In this document: piece by piece, positions 32,370-40,509 of the stretch | How positions within the stretch are numbered: the stretch's first letter is position 1 | Layout: each line of letters begins with the position of its first letter | Origin: CAXBID01 sp963815305 | GTDB taxonomy: Bacteria > Bacteroidota > Bacteroidia > Flavobacteriales > Flavobacteriaceae | NCBI GenBank assembly: GCA_963815305.1 | Contig: CAWFFW010000001.1 | Span: 2,480,001-2,544,000, forward strand | Length of the DNA: 64,000 nt | Direction: 5' to 3' | Notes under the pieces: model-generated | Told to the model about the DNA's origin: nothing | Databases searched by the model: none | The model's input: the letters and a program-made list of their open reading frames with translations, nothing else | Made by a program: the position numbers and the translations under genes

Positions 32370-32816
32370 TTAAAATGGAAGGTCATCATTTTCTTCTTTC
32401 ATCAATTCAGTAGCATCCGTCTTTTTTGCGATTTGCTTTTGTGTATCTTGATTGCTAGAAGCATTATTTTCACTTTCTTTTTTAGTTGATAAAAAGGTAA
32501 ATTCGGTACATTGTATTTCTGTAGAATATCTATCATTCCCACTATCATCTTGCCATTTTCTAGTTTTCAATCGACCTTCAACATAAATTTTATCGCCCTT
32601 AGTTAAATACTTTTCACAAATTTCAGCACCCTTATTTCTCACTACAATATTATGCCATTCTGTATTTGTAACTCGCTCGTTTGTTGCTTTATTAGTGTAT
32701 GTTTCATTTGTAGCTAGTGGAAATCTACCTACACAACCGCCACCTTCAAAATAATGCATTTTTACTTCATCACCCAAATGCCCAATTAGCATCACTTTAT
32801 TTAATGTTCCAGACAT
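32370..32816 (-). CDS. ssb: Single-stranded DNA-binding protein
   Basis: A 148-residue SSB that coats single-stranded DNA during replication and repair. The OB fold covers about 1-105: MSGTLNKVMLIGHLGDEV, FPLATNETYTNKATNE, TEWHNIVVRNKGAEICEKYL and IYVEGRLKTRKWQD. A low-complexity Asn/Gln linker leads to the acidic protein-docking tip EENDDLPF. I chose ATG at 32816 because SSB proteins start M-x-G-x-L-N-K; the frame is open 8 codons further upstream. It lies between gldE and mutY, the standard flavobacterial order. Confidence 0.97.
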   Translation of the reverse strand: MSGTLNKVMLIGHLGDEVKMHYFEGGGCVGRFPLATNETYTNKATNERVTNTEWHNIVVRNKGAEICEKYLTKGDKIYVEGRLKTRKWQDDSGNDRYSTEIQCTEFTFLSTKKESENNASSNQDTQKQIAKKTDATELMKEENDDLPF

Positions 32817-33073
32817 AACTATAAATTTTAAAGAGAACAAAAGTAAAGAAATATTTGTTCATTTCTTTACTTTTAGTTTCCTGATATTATGAGAATGGCT
32901 ATTTCATACAAAACTCTATTTTTAATACCAACTCACCTTTCAAATAATCAGATAAGACTCTATTATTTTAAAATTAGTAAAAAAATATGATTGCGTAAAC
33001 TAATCCTATAGAAAATATAGAAATTTTAGTTTAGAAAGTAAAAGATACAAAGAAAACTCAAATACTAATTTGT

Positions 33074-34114
33074 TCAAAAGTTAAATGCTTCAATAAAATC
33101 GCTAATTAAAACAGGCACTGCATAATCATAAATTTCTCTCTTTGTTATGCCCGCAACCTTTAGGTTTTCAACATTAATAATCCAAAACTTTGTATACAAA
33201 TGCTGATGCGATAATTTGTGGACAATGTTATCCTTATTATATAAGGATATTTCGTAGGACTGGTTTTTTAATACATAATGCTCTTTTATTAAAGATTCTA
33301 AAACTTGAGAAATTACATTTTTTTCTGTTTCAATTAAAGGAAATTGATATAGGTTTTGCCATATCCCTCTCTTTTCTCGTTTTTCTAAAATAGTTTTATT
33401 GTCCTTAGAAAGGAAAACTAAAAAATTGAAATACCTTTTTTTTGCTTTCGCAGACTTTATTTTTACAGGTAATTCAGTAATTCTTTTTTTATTTAAAGCG
33501 ATGCACCCTTTACTAAAAGGACACATAATACAATCAGGATTTTTAGGTTTACATTGTATTGCACCAAGCTCCATAATCGCTTGATTAAACTCATCAGGCT
33601 TTTTTTTATCAATGAGTTCTTGGGCTAATAATTTAAACTCTTTAATGCCTTTTGTTGAATTTATTGGAGTATCTATTCCAAAATACCTCGATAATACCCG
33701 GTAAACGTTCCCATCAACTACAGCTGTAACTTCATTAAAACAGATAGAAGCAATCGCACTAGCGGTATAATCGCCAACACCTTTCAATTTAACTAAATCT
33801 TCATATTTATTTGGAAATTCACCATTCAGCTCTCTCACAATATATTTAGCAGTAGCATGTAAATTTCTAGCACGAGAGTAGTATCCTAACCCCTGCCATA
33901 ATTTTAACACTTTACTTTCTTCGGCGTTAGCTAAATGAAAAACCGATGGGAATTCACGAGTAAATACGCCATAATATGGCAACCCCTGCTTAACTTGTGT
34001 TTGCTGTAAAATAATTTCGGACAACCAAATAAAATAAGGGTCTTTAGTTTCGCGCCAAGGCAAATTTCTCTTATTAATTGAATACCAATGTATTAGTGTT
34101 TTTGAAAATACCAT
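33074..34114 (-). CDS. mutY: A/G-specific adenine glycosylase MutY
   Basis: A 346-residue base-excision repair enzyme that removes adenine paired with 8-oxoguanine. The catalytic Glu is in LSEIILQQTQV near residue 35, the helix-hairpin-helix is LKGVGDYTASAIAS near 109-122, and the catalytic Asp is in VVDGNVYRVLSRYFG near 131. A 4Fe-4S cluster motif, C-x6-C-x2-C-x5-C, spans CKPKNPDCIMCPFSKGC near 192-208. The C-terminal NUDIX-like domain that recognises 8-oxoG follows. It is divergent from HU, and about 230 bases separate it from ssb, in which I see nothing distinctive. Confidence 0.96.
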   Translation of the reverse strand: MVFSKTLIHWYSINKRNLPWRETKDPYFIWLSEIILQQTQVKQGLPYYGVFTREFPSVFHLANAEESKVLKLWQGLGYYSRARNLHATAKYIVRELNGEFPNKYEDLVKLKGVGDYTASAIASICFNEVTAVVDGNVYRVLSRYFGIDTPINSTKGIKEFKLLAQELIDKKKPDEFNQAIMELGAIQCKPKNPDCIMCPFSKGCIALNKKRITELPVKIKSAKAKKRYFNFLVFLSKDNKTILEKREKRGIWQNLYQFPLIETEKNVISQVLESLIKEHYVLKNQSYEISLYNKDNIVHKLSHQHLYTKFWIINVENLKVAGITKREIYDYAVPVLISDFIEAFNF

Positions 34115-34176
34115 TTACAAATAAAATAGGGAATGCTAAAATAAAGGTTTATAATCTTAAATTTTAATGAATTAGG

Positions 34177-34209
34177 TTTGAAATATTGAATATTTAATTC
34201 CTATATTTG
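34177..34209 (+). promoter_or_regulatory. Promoter of the HU gene (TTTG-N21-TATATTTG)
   Basis: TTTG at 34177-34180 and TATATTTG at 34202-34209, followed by CATCCC, give a full Bacteroidota promoter. The leader to the ATG at 34257 is about 40 bases. Confidence 0.78.
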
Positions 34210-34256
34210 CATCCCTTAAAATTTATAATAGTAACCCAAAAAATAAAATATTTAAA

Positions 34257-34547
34257 ATGACGAAGGCTGATTTAGTAGCAAAGATTTCTGATAAATTAGG
34301 AATTGAAAAAGGTGATGTACAAGCAACTGTTGAAACTTTTATGGAAGAAGTAAAAACATCTTTAGAAAGTGGAGATAATGTTTATTTAAGAGGTTTTGGA
34401 AGCTTTATAATTAAAACTAGAGCAGAAAAAACTGGTAGAAATATTTCTAAAAACACAACTATAAAAATTCCTGCACATAATATTCCTGCATTTAAGCCTG
34501 CAAAAGTTTTTGTTGAAGGCGTTAAAACAAATGTAGGCGTTAAGTAA
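34257..34547 (+). CDS. HU/IHF family DNA-binding protein
   Basis: A 96-residue histone-like protein that bends and compacts DNA. It has the standard layout: helical N-terminus MTKADLVAKISDKLGIEKGDV, the GFGSFIIKTRAEKTGRN beta-arm entry near residues 47-63, ending in IPAHNIPAFKPAKVF. It is the first gene of a short transcript with the 30-residue basic protein 39 bases downstream. The neighbourhood mutY / HU / RNase G matches the known flavobacterial himA-cafA order. Confidence 0.95.
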   Translation: MTKADLVAKISDKLGIEKGDVQATVETFMEEVKTSLESGDNVYLRGFGSFIIKTRAEKTGRNISKNTTIKIPAHNIPAFKPAKVFVEGVKTNVGVK

Positions 34548-34586
34548 AAACATTAAAATAATTATTAATTTAAAAAGACACTATTT

Positions 34587-34679
34587 ATGCCAAGTGGTAA
34601 AAAACGAAAGAGACATAAGGTAGCGACGCACAAACGTAAAAAACGTAGACGCGCTAACCGTCACAAAAAGAAAAAATAA
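34587..34679 (+). CDS. 30-residue very basic conserved small protein (possible ribosome-associated protein)
   Basis: An open frame from ATG 34587 to TAA 34679 encodes 30 residues, of which about 20 are Lys, Arg or His (MPSGKKRKRHKVATHKRKK and so on). There is no acidic residue at all. Such composition is seen in very small ribosomal proteins. I recall the same MPSGKKRKRHK start from other Bacteroidota genomes between HU and RNase G genes, but cannot confirm it here. It lies 39 bases after HU and is followed at once by a terminator, so the two form a transcript. It might correspond to a small Bacteroidota ribosomal protein (one named bL38 has been described), which is a guess. Confidence 0.75.
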   Translation: MPSGKKRKRHKVATHKRKKRRRANRHKKKK

Positions 34680-34682
34680 ATC

Positions 34683-34712
34683 AAAAAAGTAGTTAGATTA
34701 GCTACTTTTTTT
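34683..34712 (+). terminator. Terminator of the HU / small basic protein transcript
   Basis: AAAAAAGTAG and CTACTTTTTT form a 10-bp stem with a TTAGATTAG loop; the 3' arm itself supplies the T-run (TTTTTTT). It starts 4 bases after the stop of the 30-residue gene. Confidence 0.85.
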
Positions 34713-34757
34713 GGTTTTACAAACAAAACGTTCTTTGAAATGAGTTCACAAAAATTT

Positions 34758-34960
34758 CACACTTTTTAAGTGCTTTTTGAACTCCACGGATTTAAAAAAA
34801 TCCTGTGAATCTACTAATTGAAAATTAATTGGTAGATAAATAATGTATAATCCATCTGTATAATTTAGTTGCTGGTTATTTGTTATTGGTTATTAGTTGT
34901 TATTTAAAAATTTCAGCTATTAACTATTAACTGCTAACTATTAATTAGAGTGTATGGATA
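34758..34960 (+). promoter_or_regulatory. Structured non-coding leader upstream of RNase G gene
   Basis: This gene-free stretch contains three hairpins: CACTT/AAGTG followed by CTTTTT (34760-34778), CACGGATTT with AAATCCTGTG (34785-34807, one bulge) and TCTACTAATT with AATTGGTAGA (34810-34836, one wobble). A block of imperfect TTATTAGTTGTTA and TTAACTATTAACTGCTAACTA repeats (34873-34945), partly complementary to each other, comes next. No ORF is visible. It is the probable 5' leader of rng. Confidence 0.5.
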
Positions 34961-34972
34961 AAAATTAACCAA

Positions 34973-36520
34973 ATGGAGAAAGAATTAATCATTAGATCTA
35001 GTTCCGAAGAAGTTGATTTTGCCTTATTAAAAGATGGAAAACTTATTGAATTACAGAAAGATGAAGGTGGTAACAAATTTTCAGTTGGCGATGTGTTTAT
35101 TGCCAAAATACGAAAAGCTGTTCCAGGTTTAAATGCTGCATTTGTTAATGTTGGTTATGAAAAAGATGCATTTTTGCATTATCATGATTTAGGCCCAAAA
35201 CTTCCTTCTCTTTTAAAATTCACAAAACTTGTAAGCACAGGTAAACTAAAAGATTTTACTTTAAAAAATTTCCCATTCGAAAAAGACATTGATAAAAATG
35301 GTAAAATTGCCGATGTCTTAAAATCAAATCAATCGCTATTAGTACAAGTAGTAAAAGAACCGATATCAACCAAAGGCCCTAGAATAAGCTCTGAGCTTTC
35401 TATTGCTGGAAGATATATTGTTTTAGTTCCTTTTTCCAATCGTGTTTCTATTTCACAAAAAATAGAAGACCGGGAAGAAAAAGATCGATTAAAACGATTG
35501 GTTAAAAGTATCACACCTTCTGGGTTTGGTATTATTGTACGTACTGTAGCACAAGGCAAAAAAGTAGCAGAACTAGATAAAGATTTACAAAATTTGCTTA
35601 GTCGTTGGACGGCAATGTGTAAAAAGCTACACAAAGCGCATCACCCCAGTAAAGTTTTAGGAGAAATGAATAAAGCATCGTCAATTTTACGAGATATATT
35701 CAATGATACTTTTACAGGAATTACTGTTGATGATGAAGAGCTTTATTATCAAATTAAAGATTATTTGCAAGAAATTGCACCAAAAAAAGAATCAATAGTT
35801 AAATTGTATCAGTCTAACATTCCAATTTTTGAAAAATTTGGAATTGAAAGACAGATTAAAACCTCATTTGGCAAAACCGTTTCTATGGCAAAAGGTGCTT
35901 ATCTTGTGGTAGAACACACTGAAGCACTACATGTTATAGATGTAAATAGCGGTAACAGGTCTAATAAGGCTAATAATCAGGAAGATACAGCATTAGAGGT
36001 TAATTTAATAGCTGCAACTGAAATGGCACGCCAGTTACGATTACGTGATATGGGCGGCATCATCGTAGTAGATTTTATTGATATGACCAATGCTGAAAAC
36101 AGGCAAAAATTGTTCAACCACCTTCGTGATGAAATGAAGGATGATAGAGCAAAACACAAAATATTGCCTCCAAGTAAATTTGGGTTGATACAAATAACAA
36201 GACAACGTACACGCCCAGAAATGAATATTAAAACACGGGAAGAAAATCCTGATGTTATTATTAATGGTTCTGAGGTTGAAGCACCCATAGGTTTGGTGCA
36301 AAAAGTAACACACGATCTTGAACAACTATTTAAAAAAGACTATAAAAAGCTGACTTTAAACACACATCCTTTTATAGCAGCCTTTTTAACAAAGGGCTTT
36401 CCATCTGTACGTTCAAAATGGTTTTTTGAACACAAAAAATGGGTTAAAATTTTACCAAGAGATGCTTACACATATTTAGAATACCACTTTTTTGATAAAG
36501 ACGGTAAACAAATTAAATAA
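34973..36520 (+). CDS. rng: Ribonuclease G/E family endoribonuclease
   Basis: A 515-residue endoribonuclease of the RNase E/G family, which trims rRNA ends and starts mRNA decay. An S1 RNA-binding domain covers about 35-125 (GDVFIAKIRKAVPGLNAAFVNVG). The DNase I-like catalytic part holds the metal-binding Asp residues in HVIDVNSGNRSNK near 320 and MGGIIVVDFIDM near 363. The terminal part IQITRQRTRPEMN is typical. It lacks the long unstructured scaffold tail of E. coli RNase E, so it is RNase G-like in length. A structured leader of about 290 bases precedes it and a bidirectional terminator follows. Confidence 0.95.
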   Translation: MEKELIIRSSSEEVDFALLKDGKLIELQKDEGGNKFSVGDVFIAKIRKAVPGLNAAFVNVGYEKDAFLHYHDLGPKLPSLLKFTKLVSTGKLKDFTLKNFPFEKDIDKNGKIADVLKSNQSLLVQVVKEPISTKGPRISSELSIAGRYIVLVPFSNRVSISQKIEDREEKDRLKRLVKSITPSGFGIIVRTVAQGKKVAELDKDLQNLLSRWTAMCKKLHKAHHPSKVLGEMNKASSILRDIFNDTFTGITVDDEELYYQIKDYLQEIAPKKESIVKLYQSNIPIFEKFGIERQIKTSFGKTVSMAKGAYLVVEHTEALHVIDVNSGNRSNKANNQEDTALEVNLIAATEMARQLRLRDMGGIIVVDFIDMTNAENRQKLFNHLRDEMKDDRAKHKILPPSKFGLIQITRQRTRPEMNIKTREENPDVIINGSEVEAPIGLVQKVTHDLEQLFKKDYKKLTLNTHPFIAAFLTKGFPSVRSKWFFEHKKWVKILPRDAYTYLEYHFFDKDGKQIK

Positions 36521-36521
36521 C

Positions 36522-36560
36522 AAAAAAAAACCCGCTACTTTTAAGTTAGCGGGTTTTTTG
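36522..36560. terminator. Bidirectional terminator between rng and clpX
   Basis: AAACCCGCTA and TTAGCGGGTTT pair over a CTTTTAAG loop, with nine As before and TTTTTTG after. It serves both convergent genes: it begins right after the rng stop and lies 17 bases past the clpX stop. Confidence 0.93.
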
Positions 36561-36576
36561 TTTTTTATGTTAATTT

Positions 36577-37809
36577 TTAAGAAACTGCCTTCAGTTTTTT
36601 CAACGTTGTTTTGGTTAATTTATCTTCAGCGTAAAGCTTTGTCACATTAAGTTTTTTCTCATCACTACTGGGCAATTCAAACATGGCGTCTGTTAAAATT
36701 TCCTCGCACAGCGAGCGTAAACCTCTAGCTCCTAATTTATACTCAATGGCTTTACCCACAATAAATTCTAGAGCACCATCTGTTATTGTAAATTCAATAT
36801 CATCCATAGAAAACAGTTTTTTATACTGTTTAATAATGGCATTTTTAGGCTCAGTAAGAATGGCTCTTAACGTTTTAGAATCTAAAGGATCCATATAAGT
36901 AAGTACAGGAAGTCTTCCAATGATTTCTGGAATTAAACCGAAATCTTTTAAATCCTTAGGAATGATATATTGCAATAAATTATCTTGATCTACAACATCA
37001 TCAGACATGGATGCACTATAGCCAACAGCCTGCATATTCAAGCGTTTAGAAATAACACGATCGATTCCATCAAAAGCACCTCCAGCTATAAATAAAATAT
37101 TCTCTGTGTTAACTTCAATAAATTTTTGATCTGGATGTTTACGCCCTCCTTTAGGTGGCACATTAACAACAGTACCTTCCAAAAGTTTTAATAAAGCTTG
37201 TTGAACACCTTCACCTGAAACATCTCTTGTAATAGATGGATTATCACTTTTTCTAGCAATTTTATCTATTTCATCTATAAAAACAATGCCCTTTTCTGCT
37301 TTTTCTAAATTATAATCGGCAGCTTGTAAAAGTCGTGTTAAAATACTTTCTACATCTTCACCTACATAACCAGCTTCTGTTAAAACGGTAGCATCAACAA
37401 TTGCTAAAGGCACATTTAGCATTCTTGCAATAGTTTTTGCCATTAATGTTTTACCTGTTCCTGTTTGCCCCACCATAATGATATTACTTTTTTGAATATC
37501 AATATCATCATTTGAAGGTGGCTGAAGTAAACGCTTGTAATGATTATAAACAGCTACAGACATTACTTTTTTTGTCATGTCCTGACCTATAATATATTCA
37601 TCGAGAAATCCTTTAATTTTCTGGGGTTTACGCAGCTTTAATTCCGCAGATAAATCGCTGCTATCGCTTTGTTTAGATTCTTCTAAAACAATACCATGCG
37701 CCTGCTCAATGCACCTGTCGCATATATGCGCATCTAATCCAGCTATTAATAAATTCGTTTCCGGTTTTTTTCTACCACAAAACGAACAGTCTAGTTCTTC
37801 TTTTGCCAT
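36577..37809 (-). CDS. clpX: ATP-dependent Clp protease ATP-binding subunit ClpX
   Basis: A 410-residue AAA+ unfoldase that feeds substrates to ClpP. The N-terminal zinc domain shows the Cys4 pattern CSFC ... CDRC at residues 8-11 and 30-33. Walker A GQTGTGKT is at about 114-121, Walker B VFIDEIDK near 183, the pore loop GYVGEDVES near 148, the sensor region RDVSGEGVQQALLKLLEG near 203, and an IGF-like ClpP-binding loop in the FGLIPEIIGRLP area near 265. All are intact. It lies 73 bases after clpP, the usual tig-clpP-clpX order. Confidence 0.98.
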   Translation of the reverse strand: MAKEELDCSFCGRKKPETNLLIAGLDAHICDRCIEQAHGIVLEESKQSDSSDLSAELKLRKPQKIKGFLDEYIIGQDMTKKVMSVAVYNHYKRLLQPPSNDDIDIQKSNIIMVGQTGTGKTLMAKTIARMLNVPLAIVDATVLTEAGYVGEDVESILTRLLQAADYNLEKAEKGIVFIDEIDKIARKSDNPSITRDVSGEGVQQALLKLLEGTVVNVPPKGGRKHPDQKFIEVNTENILFIAGGAFDGIDRVISKRLNMQAVGYSASMSDDVVDQDNLLQYIIPKDLKDFGLIPEIIGRLPVLTYMDPLDSKTLRAILTEPKNAIIKQYKKLFSMDDIEFTITDGALEFIVGKAIEYKLGARGLRSLCEEILTDAMFELPSSDEKKLNVTKLYAEDKLTKTTLKKLKAVS

Positions 37810-37882
37810 TAATCTTATCTGTTTTGGGCTTATATTATTACAAATCCCTCTATAACAATGCTATAAAAGTACAAATTTTTAT

Positions 37883-38557
37883 TTACTTACGAGCTAAAAT
37901 CTCGTCAATCATACCGTAATCTTTAGCTTTATCGGCTTTCATCCAATAGTCTCGATCACTATCCTCATAAACTTTGTCATAGTCTTGCCCTGTATGCTTA
38001 CTAATTATTTTGTATAATTCTTCTTTCAAAATTAAAATCTCTCTAGCTGTAATTTCAATATCACTTGCTTGCCCTTGCGCGCCACCAAGTGGTTGATGAA
38101 TCATTACCCGAGAATGTGTTAACCCACTACGCTTACCTTTAGCTCCAGCACATAATAAAACAGCACCCATTGATGCGGCCATACCTGTGCAAATAGTAGC
38201 TACATCTGGTTTTATAAATTGCATCGTATCGTAAATACCCAAACCTGCATAAACACTTCCTCCAGGAGAGTTGATATAGATTTGGATATCTTTATTTGCA
38301 TCCGTACTTTCTAAAAATAATAATTGTGCCTGAACAATATTTGCAACTTGATCATTAATTCCTGTTCCAAGAAAAATAATTCGATCCATCATTAAACGAG
38401 AAAACACATCGAAAACCGCTATATTCATTTGGCGTTCTTCAATAATATTTGGAGTCAAACTTGTTGGATACATACTACTAATAATTTTATTGTAGTAGGT
38501 ACTGCTAATGCCTTGATCTTTTATCGCGAATTTTTCGAATTCCTTTGCGTAATCCAT
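37883..38557 (-). CDS. clpP: ATP-dependent Clp protease proteolytic subunit ClpP
   Basis: A 224-residue serine protease that assembles into the two-ring chamber. Ser129 lies in TGMAASMGAVLL and His154 in SRVMIHQPLGGAQGQ; the Asp is in the segment YEDSDRDYWM near 203. The N-terminal 25 residues are longer than in mature E. coli ClpP and may be a processed propeptide. It is preceded by the trigger factor gene and followed by clpX on the same strand. A terminator separates it from tig, so clpP probably has its own promoter. Confidence 0.98.
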   Translation of the reverse strand: MDYAKEFEKFAIKDQGISSTYYNKIISSMYPTSLTPNIIEERQMNIAVFDVFSRLMMDRIIFLGTGINDQVANIVQAQLLFLESTDANKDIQIYINSPGGSVYAGLGIYDTMQFIKPDVATICTGMAASMGAVLLCAGAKGKRSGLTHSRVMIHQPLGGAQGQASDIEITAREILILKEELYKIISKHTGQDYDKVYEDSDRDYWMKADKAKDYGMIDEILARK

Positions 38558-38635
38558 AGTATTTTAATAATTATTTTGATTAAAATCCTGACCTTCATCA
38601 AGATGTGTTAAAAATCCATTAACAAGATTTTTTTG

Positions 38636-38672
38636 AATAAAAAGGCGTTTAAATCTTAAGATTCAAACGCCT
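38636..38672 (-). terminator. Terminator of the trigger factor gene
   Basis: On the minus strand AGGCGTTT and AAACGCCT form an 8-bp stem (the loop itself contains the palindrome ATCTTAAGAT), followed by TTTTTATT. It lies 24 bases past the tig stop. Confidence 0.88.
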
Positions 38673-38695
38673 AAATATAATGAATTATTATTTAT

Positions 38696-40024
38696 TTATT
38701 TGTCGCCATAAACTTCTTTAACAAAGTTTTCATAGCTCAACTCTTTTGCTTTAAGATTTGCCTTTTCCTTATAAACTTTAAGTAATTTTTGACTTACTAA
38801 CTGTTCAGAAATACGACGCGCCTCATCTTGGTTTGAAAGTACACGAGATGCAATATCATCTAATTCTTTATCTGAAGGATTCATTTGACCAAACTGAGCC
38901 ATTTGAGTTCTATTCATTTCTCTAGAATGATTTTTAATATCATCCATAGTAACCTTAATATTATGATCCTCAATTAATTTACCTTCAATTAGTTGGTAAC
39001 GTAAACTTTTTTCTGATTTTTCATATTCATCTTTAGCTTGATCTAAATCCATTTCTTGCTCACCTGCTGTTTGCATCCATTTTGTAAGAAACTCTGCTGG
39101 TAAATCAAATTTTGTATTATCAACTAAATGCTCAGTCACATCATTTAAAAGTTTTTGATCCGATTGCTGAACAAATTGTTTTTCAGCGTCTTCTTTTATT
39201 TTAGCTTTTAATTCAGTTACTGTTTTTACAGCATCTTTTCCGAATAATTTATCAAATAAATCTTGATCTAAATCGGCCAATTCTCTTTTATTGATTTCAG
39301 AAATAGTAAAAGACACTTCAATATCTAAATCGTGTATCGCATCGTGCTCTAATTTTAAGGCATGCATCAATTCATGGTCATCCTCATACAAACCTTTTGA
39401 TTTTAAAACAATAACATCACCAACTTTAGCACCAATAAATTGTTTAGCCGTAGCCTTCCCTTTAAATTTATCTAGAGTTAAAGTAACTTTATTGTCTATC
39501 TCTTTTTCCTCATTAACAAATGTTCCTGTAATTTCACTGTCTTTTTCAACCCTATCTTGAGACACTAATTTCCCGTATTGTTTTTGAATACGTTCAATTT
39601 GCTCATCAATCATTTTTTTATCTGCAACAATATTGTATTGCGTGATGGCTTTTTTGCTTTTTAAGTCTACCTCAAATTCTGGGGCTAAACCTAATTCAAA
39701 TTCAAAAGTAAATTTATCAGCATCCCAATCAATTTCATCTTGTGTTTTTGGCAATGGTTGCCCTAAAACATCTAACTTTTCTTCTGTTAAATACTTGTTT
39801 AAAGCGTCTTGTAAAAGTTTATTTACTTCATCTACTAAAACCGCTTTTCCATATTGTTTTTTTACCATACCCATAGGTACGTGTCCTTTTCTAAACCCAG
39901 GAATATTTGCTGTTTTACGATAATCTGTTAATATTTTTTCAACTTTATCGCTATAATCTTCTTTAGCAATATCTACTTTCACTACAGCATTTAATGCATC
40001 AACGTTTTCTCTTGTAATATTCAT
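38696..40024 (-). CDS. tig: Trigger factor (ribosome-associated chaperone)
   Basis: A 442-residue chaperone at the ribosome exit tunnel. The ribosome-binding signature is PGFRKGHVPMGMVKKQYGK near residues 41-59. The middle region (about 150-245) corresponds to the peptidyl-prolyl isomerase domain but has little of the usual FKBP signature, as is common in Bacteroidota. The helical C-terminal arms contain NRTQMAQFGQMNPSDKELDD near 370. The promoter at 40093-40123 is overlapped by a near-perfect inverted repeat. Gene order tig-clpP-clpX is standard. Confidence 0.96.
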   Translation of the reverse strand: MNITRENVDALNAVVKVDIAKEDYSDKVEKILTDYRKTANIPGFRKGHVPMGMVKKQYGKAVLVDEVNKLLQDALNKYLTEEKLDVLGQPLPKTQDEIDWDADKFTFEFELGLAPEFEVDLKSKKAITQYNIVADKKMIDEQIERIQKQYGKLVSQDRVEKDSEITGTFVNEEKEIDNKVTLTLDKFKGKATAKQFIGAKVGDVIVLKSKGLYEDDHELMHALKLEHDAIHDLDIEVSFTISEINKRELADLDQDLFDKLFGKDAVKTVTELKAKIKEDAEKQFVQQSDQKLLNDVTEHLVDNTKFDLPAEFLTKWMQTAGEQEMDLDQAKDEYEKSEKSLRYQLIEGKLIEDHNIKVTMDDIKNHSREMNRTQMAQFGQMNPSDKELDDIASRVLSNQDEARRISEQLVSQKLLKVYKEKANLKAKELSYENFVKEVYGDK

Positions 40025-40084
40025 TTTAAATGATATAAAACCCTTTAGGGCTATTTAACAAACGGTTTTTTTATGTGACTAAAA

Positions 40085-40119
40085 TTGGGATGCAAAAATA
40101 ATATATTTTTACATCCCAA
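40085..40119. promoter_or_regulatory. Inverted repeat over the tig promoter (possible operator)
   Basis: TTGGGATGCAAAAATA and TATTTTTACATCCCAA are 16-base arms with one mismatch and a 3-base centre. They cover the whole spacer and the -7 box of the tig promoter. It also lies 28 bases past the stop of the upstream membrane protein gene, so a terminator-like role is possible, but the T-run is poor. Confidence 0.55.
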
Positions 40120-40123
40120 CAAA
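40093..40123 (-). promoter_or_regulatory. Promoter of the trigger factor gene (TTTG-N19-TATTTTTG)
   Basis: On the minus strand TTTG (40120-40123) and TATTTTTG (40093-40100) are 19 bases apart, followed by CATCCC as at the HU promoter. The leader to the ATG at 40024 is about 60 bases. Confidence 0.75.
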
Positions 40124-40146
40124 GTTTTAAATGCTTGATTTTTAAG

Positions 40147-40494
40147 CTATTTTTTGTCTTCTTTAAAAATAGAAAGGAGTATAGATTGAAGTATAGAAAG
40201 TAATACGCTAAAAAGCAATGCCCACCAAAAATTAGCTACTGAAAAACCATCAATTAATTTATCAGCTAACAAAATGATTACAGCATTAATGATTAATAGA
40301 AACAAGCCCAGCGTTAAAATAGTGGCAGGCAAAGTTAAAATAACCAAAATGGGTTTTACAAATAGATTTAAAATAGATAAAACTACTGCTACTATTATGG
40401 CAGACACGTAGCCATCTACATTTACCCCTGTTAAAACGTAAGCTAAAATAAATACGGCTAGCGCGTTAATTAGTACTCTTAATATGATATTCAT
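40147..40494 (-). CDS. Small four-helix membrane protein (Phage_holin_4_2 family)
   Basis: A 115-residue hydrophobic protein of the family labelled phage_holin_4_2 (PF04020), which despite the name is widespread on chromosomes and has no shown holin role. Four helices are visible at about 3-22, 28-47, 50-72 and 88-110, with the family segment VVLSILNLFVKPILVILTLPATILTLGLF in the middle. It ends in a charged tail (FKEDKK). It lies 15 bases after the alpha/beta hydrolase gene on the same strand, and nothing suggests a prophage nearby. Confidence 0.85.
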   Translation of the reverse strand: MNIILRVLINALAVFILAYVLTGVNVDGYVSAIIVAVVLSILNLFVKPILVILTLPATILTLGLFLLIINAVIILLADKLIDGFSVANFWWALLFSVLLSILQSILLSIFKEDKK

Positions 40495-40509
40495 GATTTT
40501 ATATTTTAT

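Noticed and set aside
34860..34950. CRISPR-like or tandem repeat array
   Set aside because: The TTATTAG/TAACTATTAAC units are short, irregular and not separated by unique spacers; they look like a low-complexity structured leader.
40147..40494. Prophage remnant because of the phage_holin_4_2 name
   Set aside because: The family is widespread on chromosomes, and no other phage gene is nearby.
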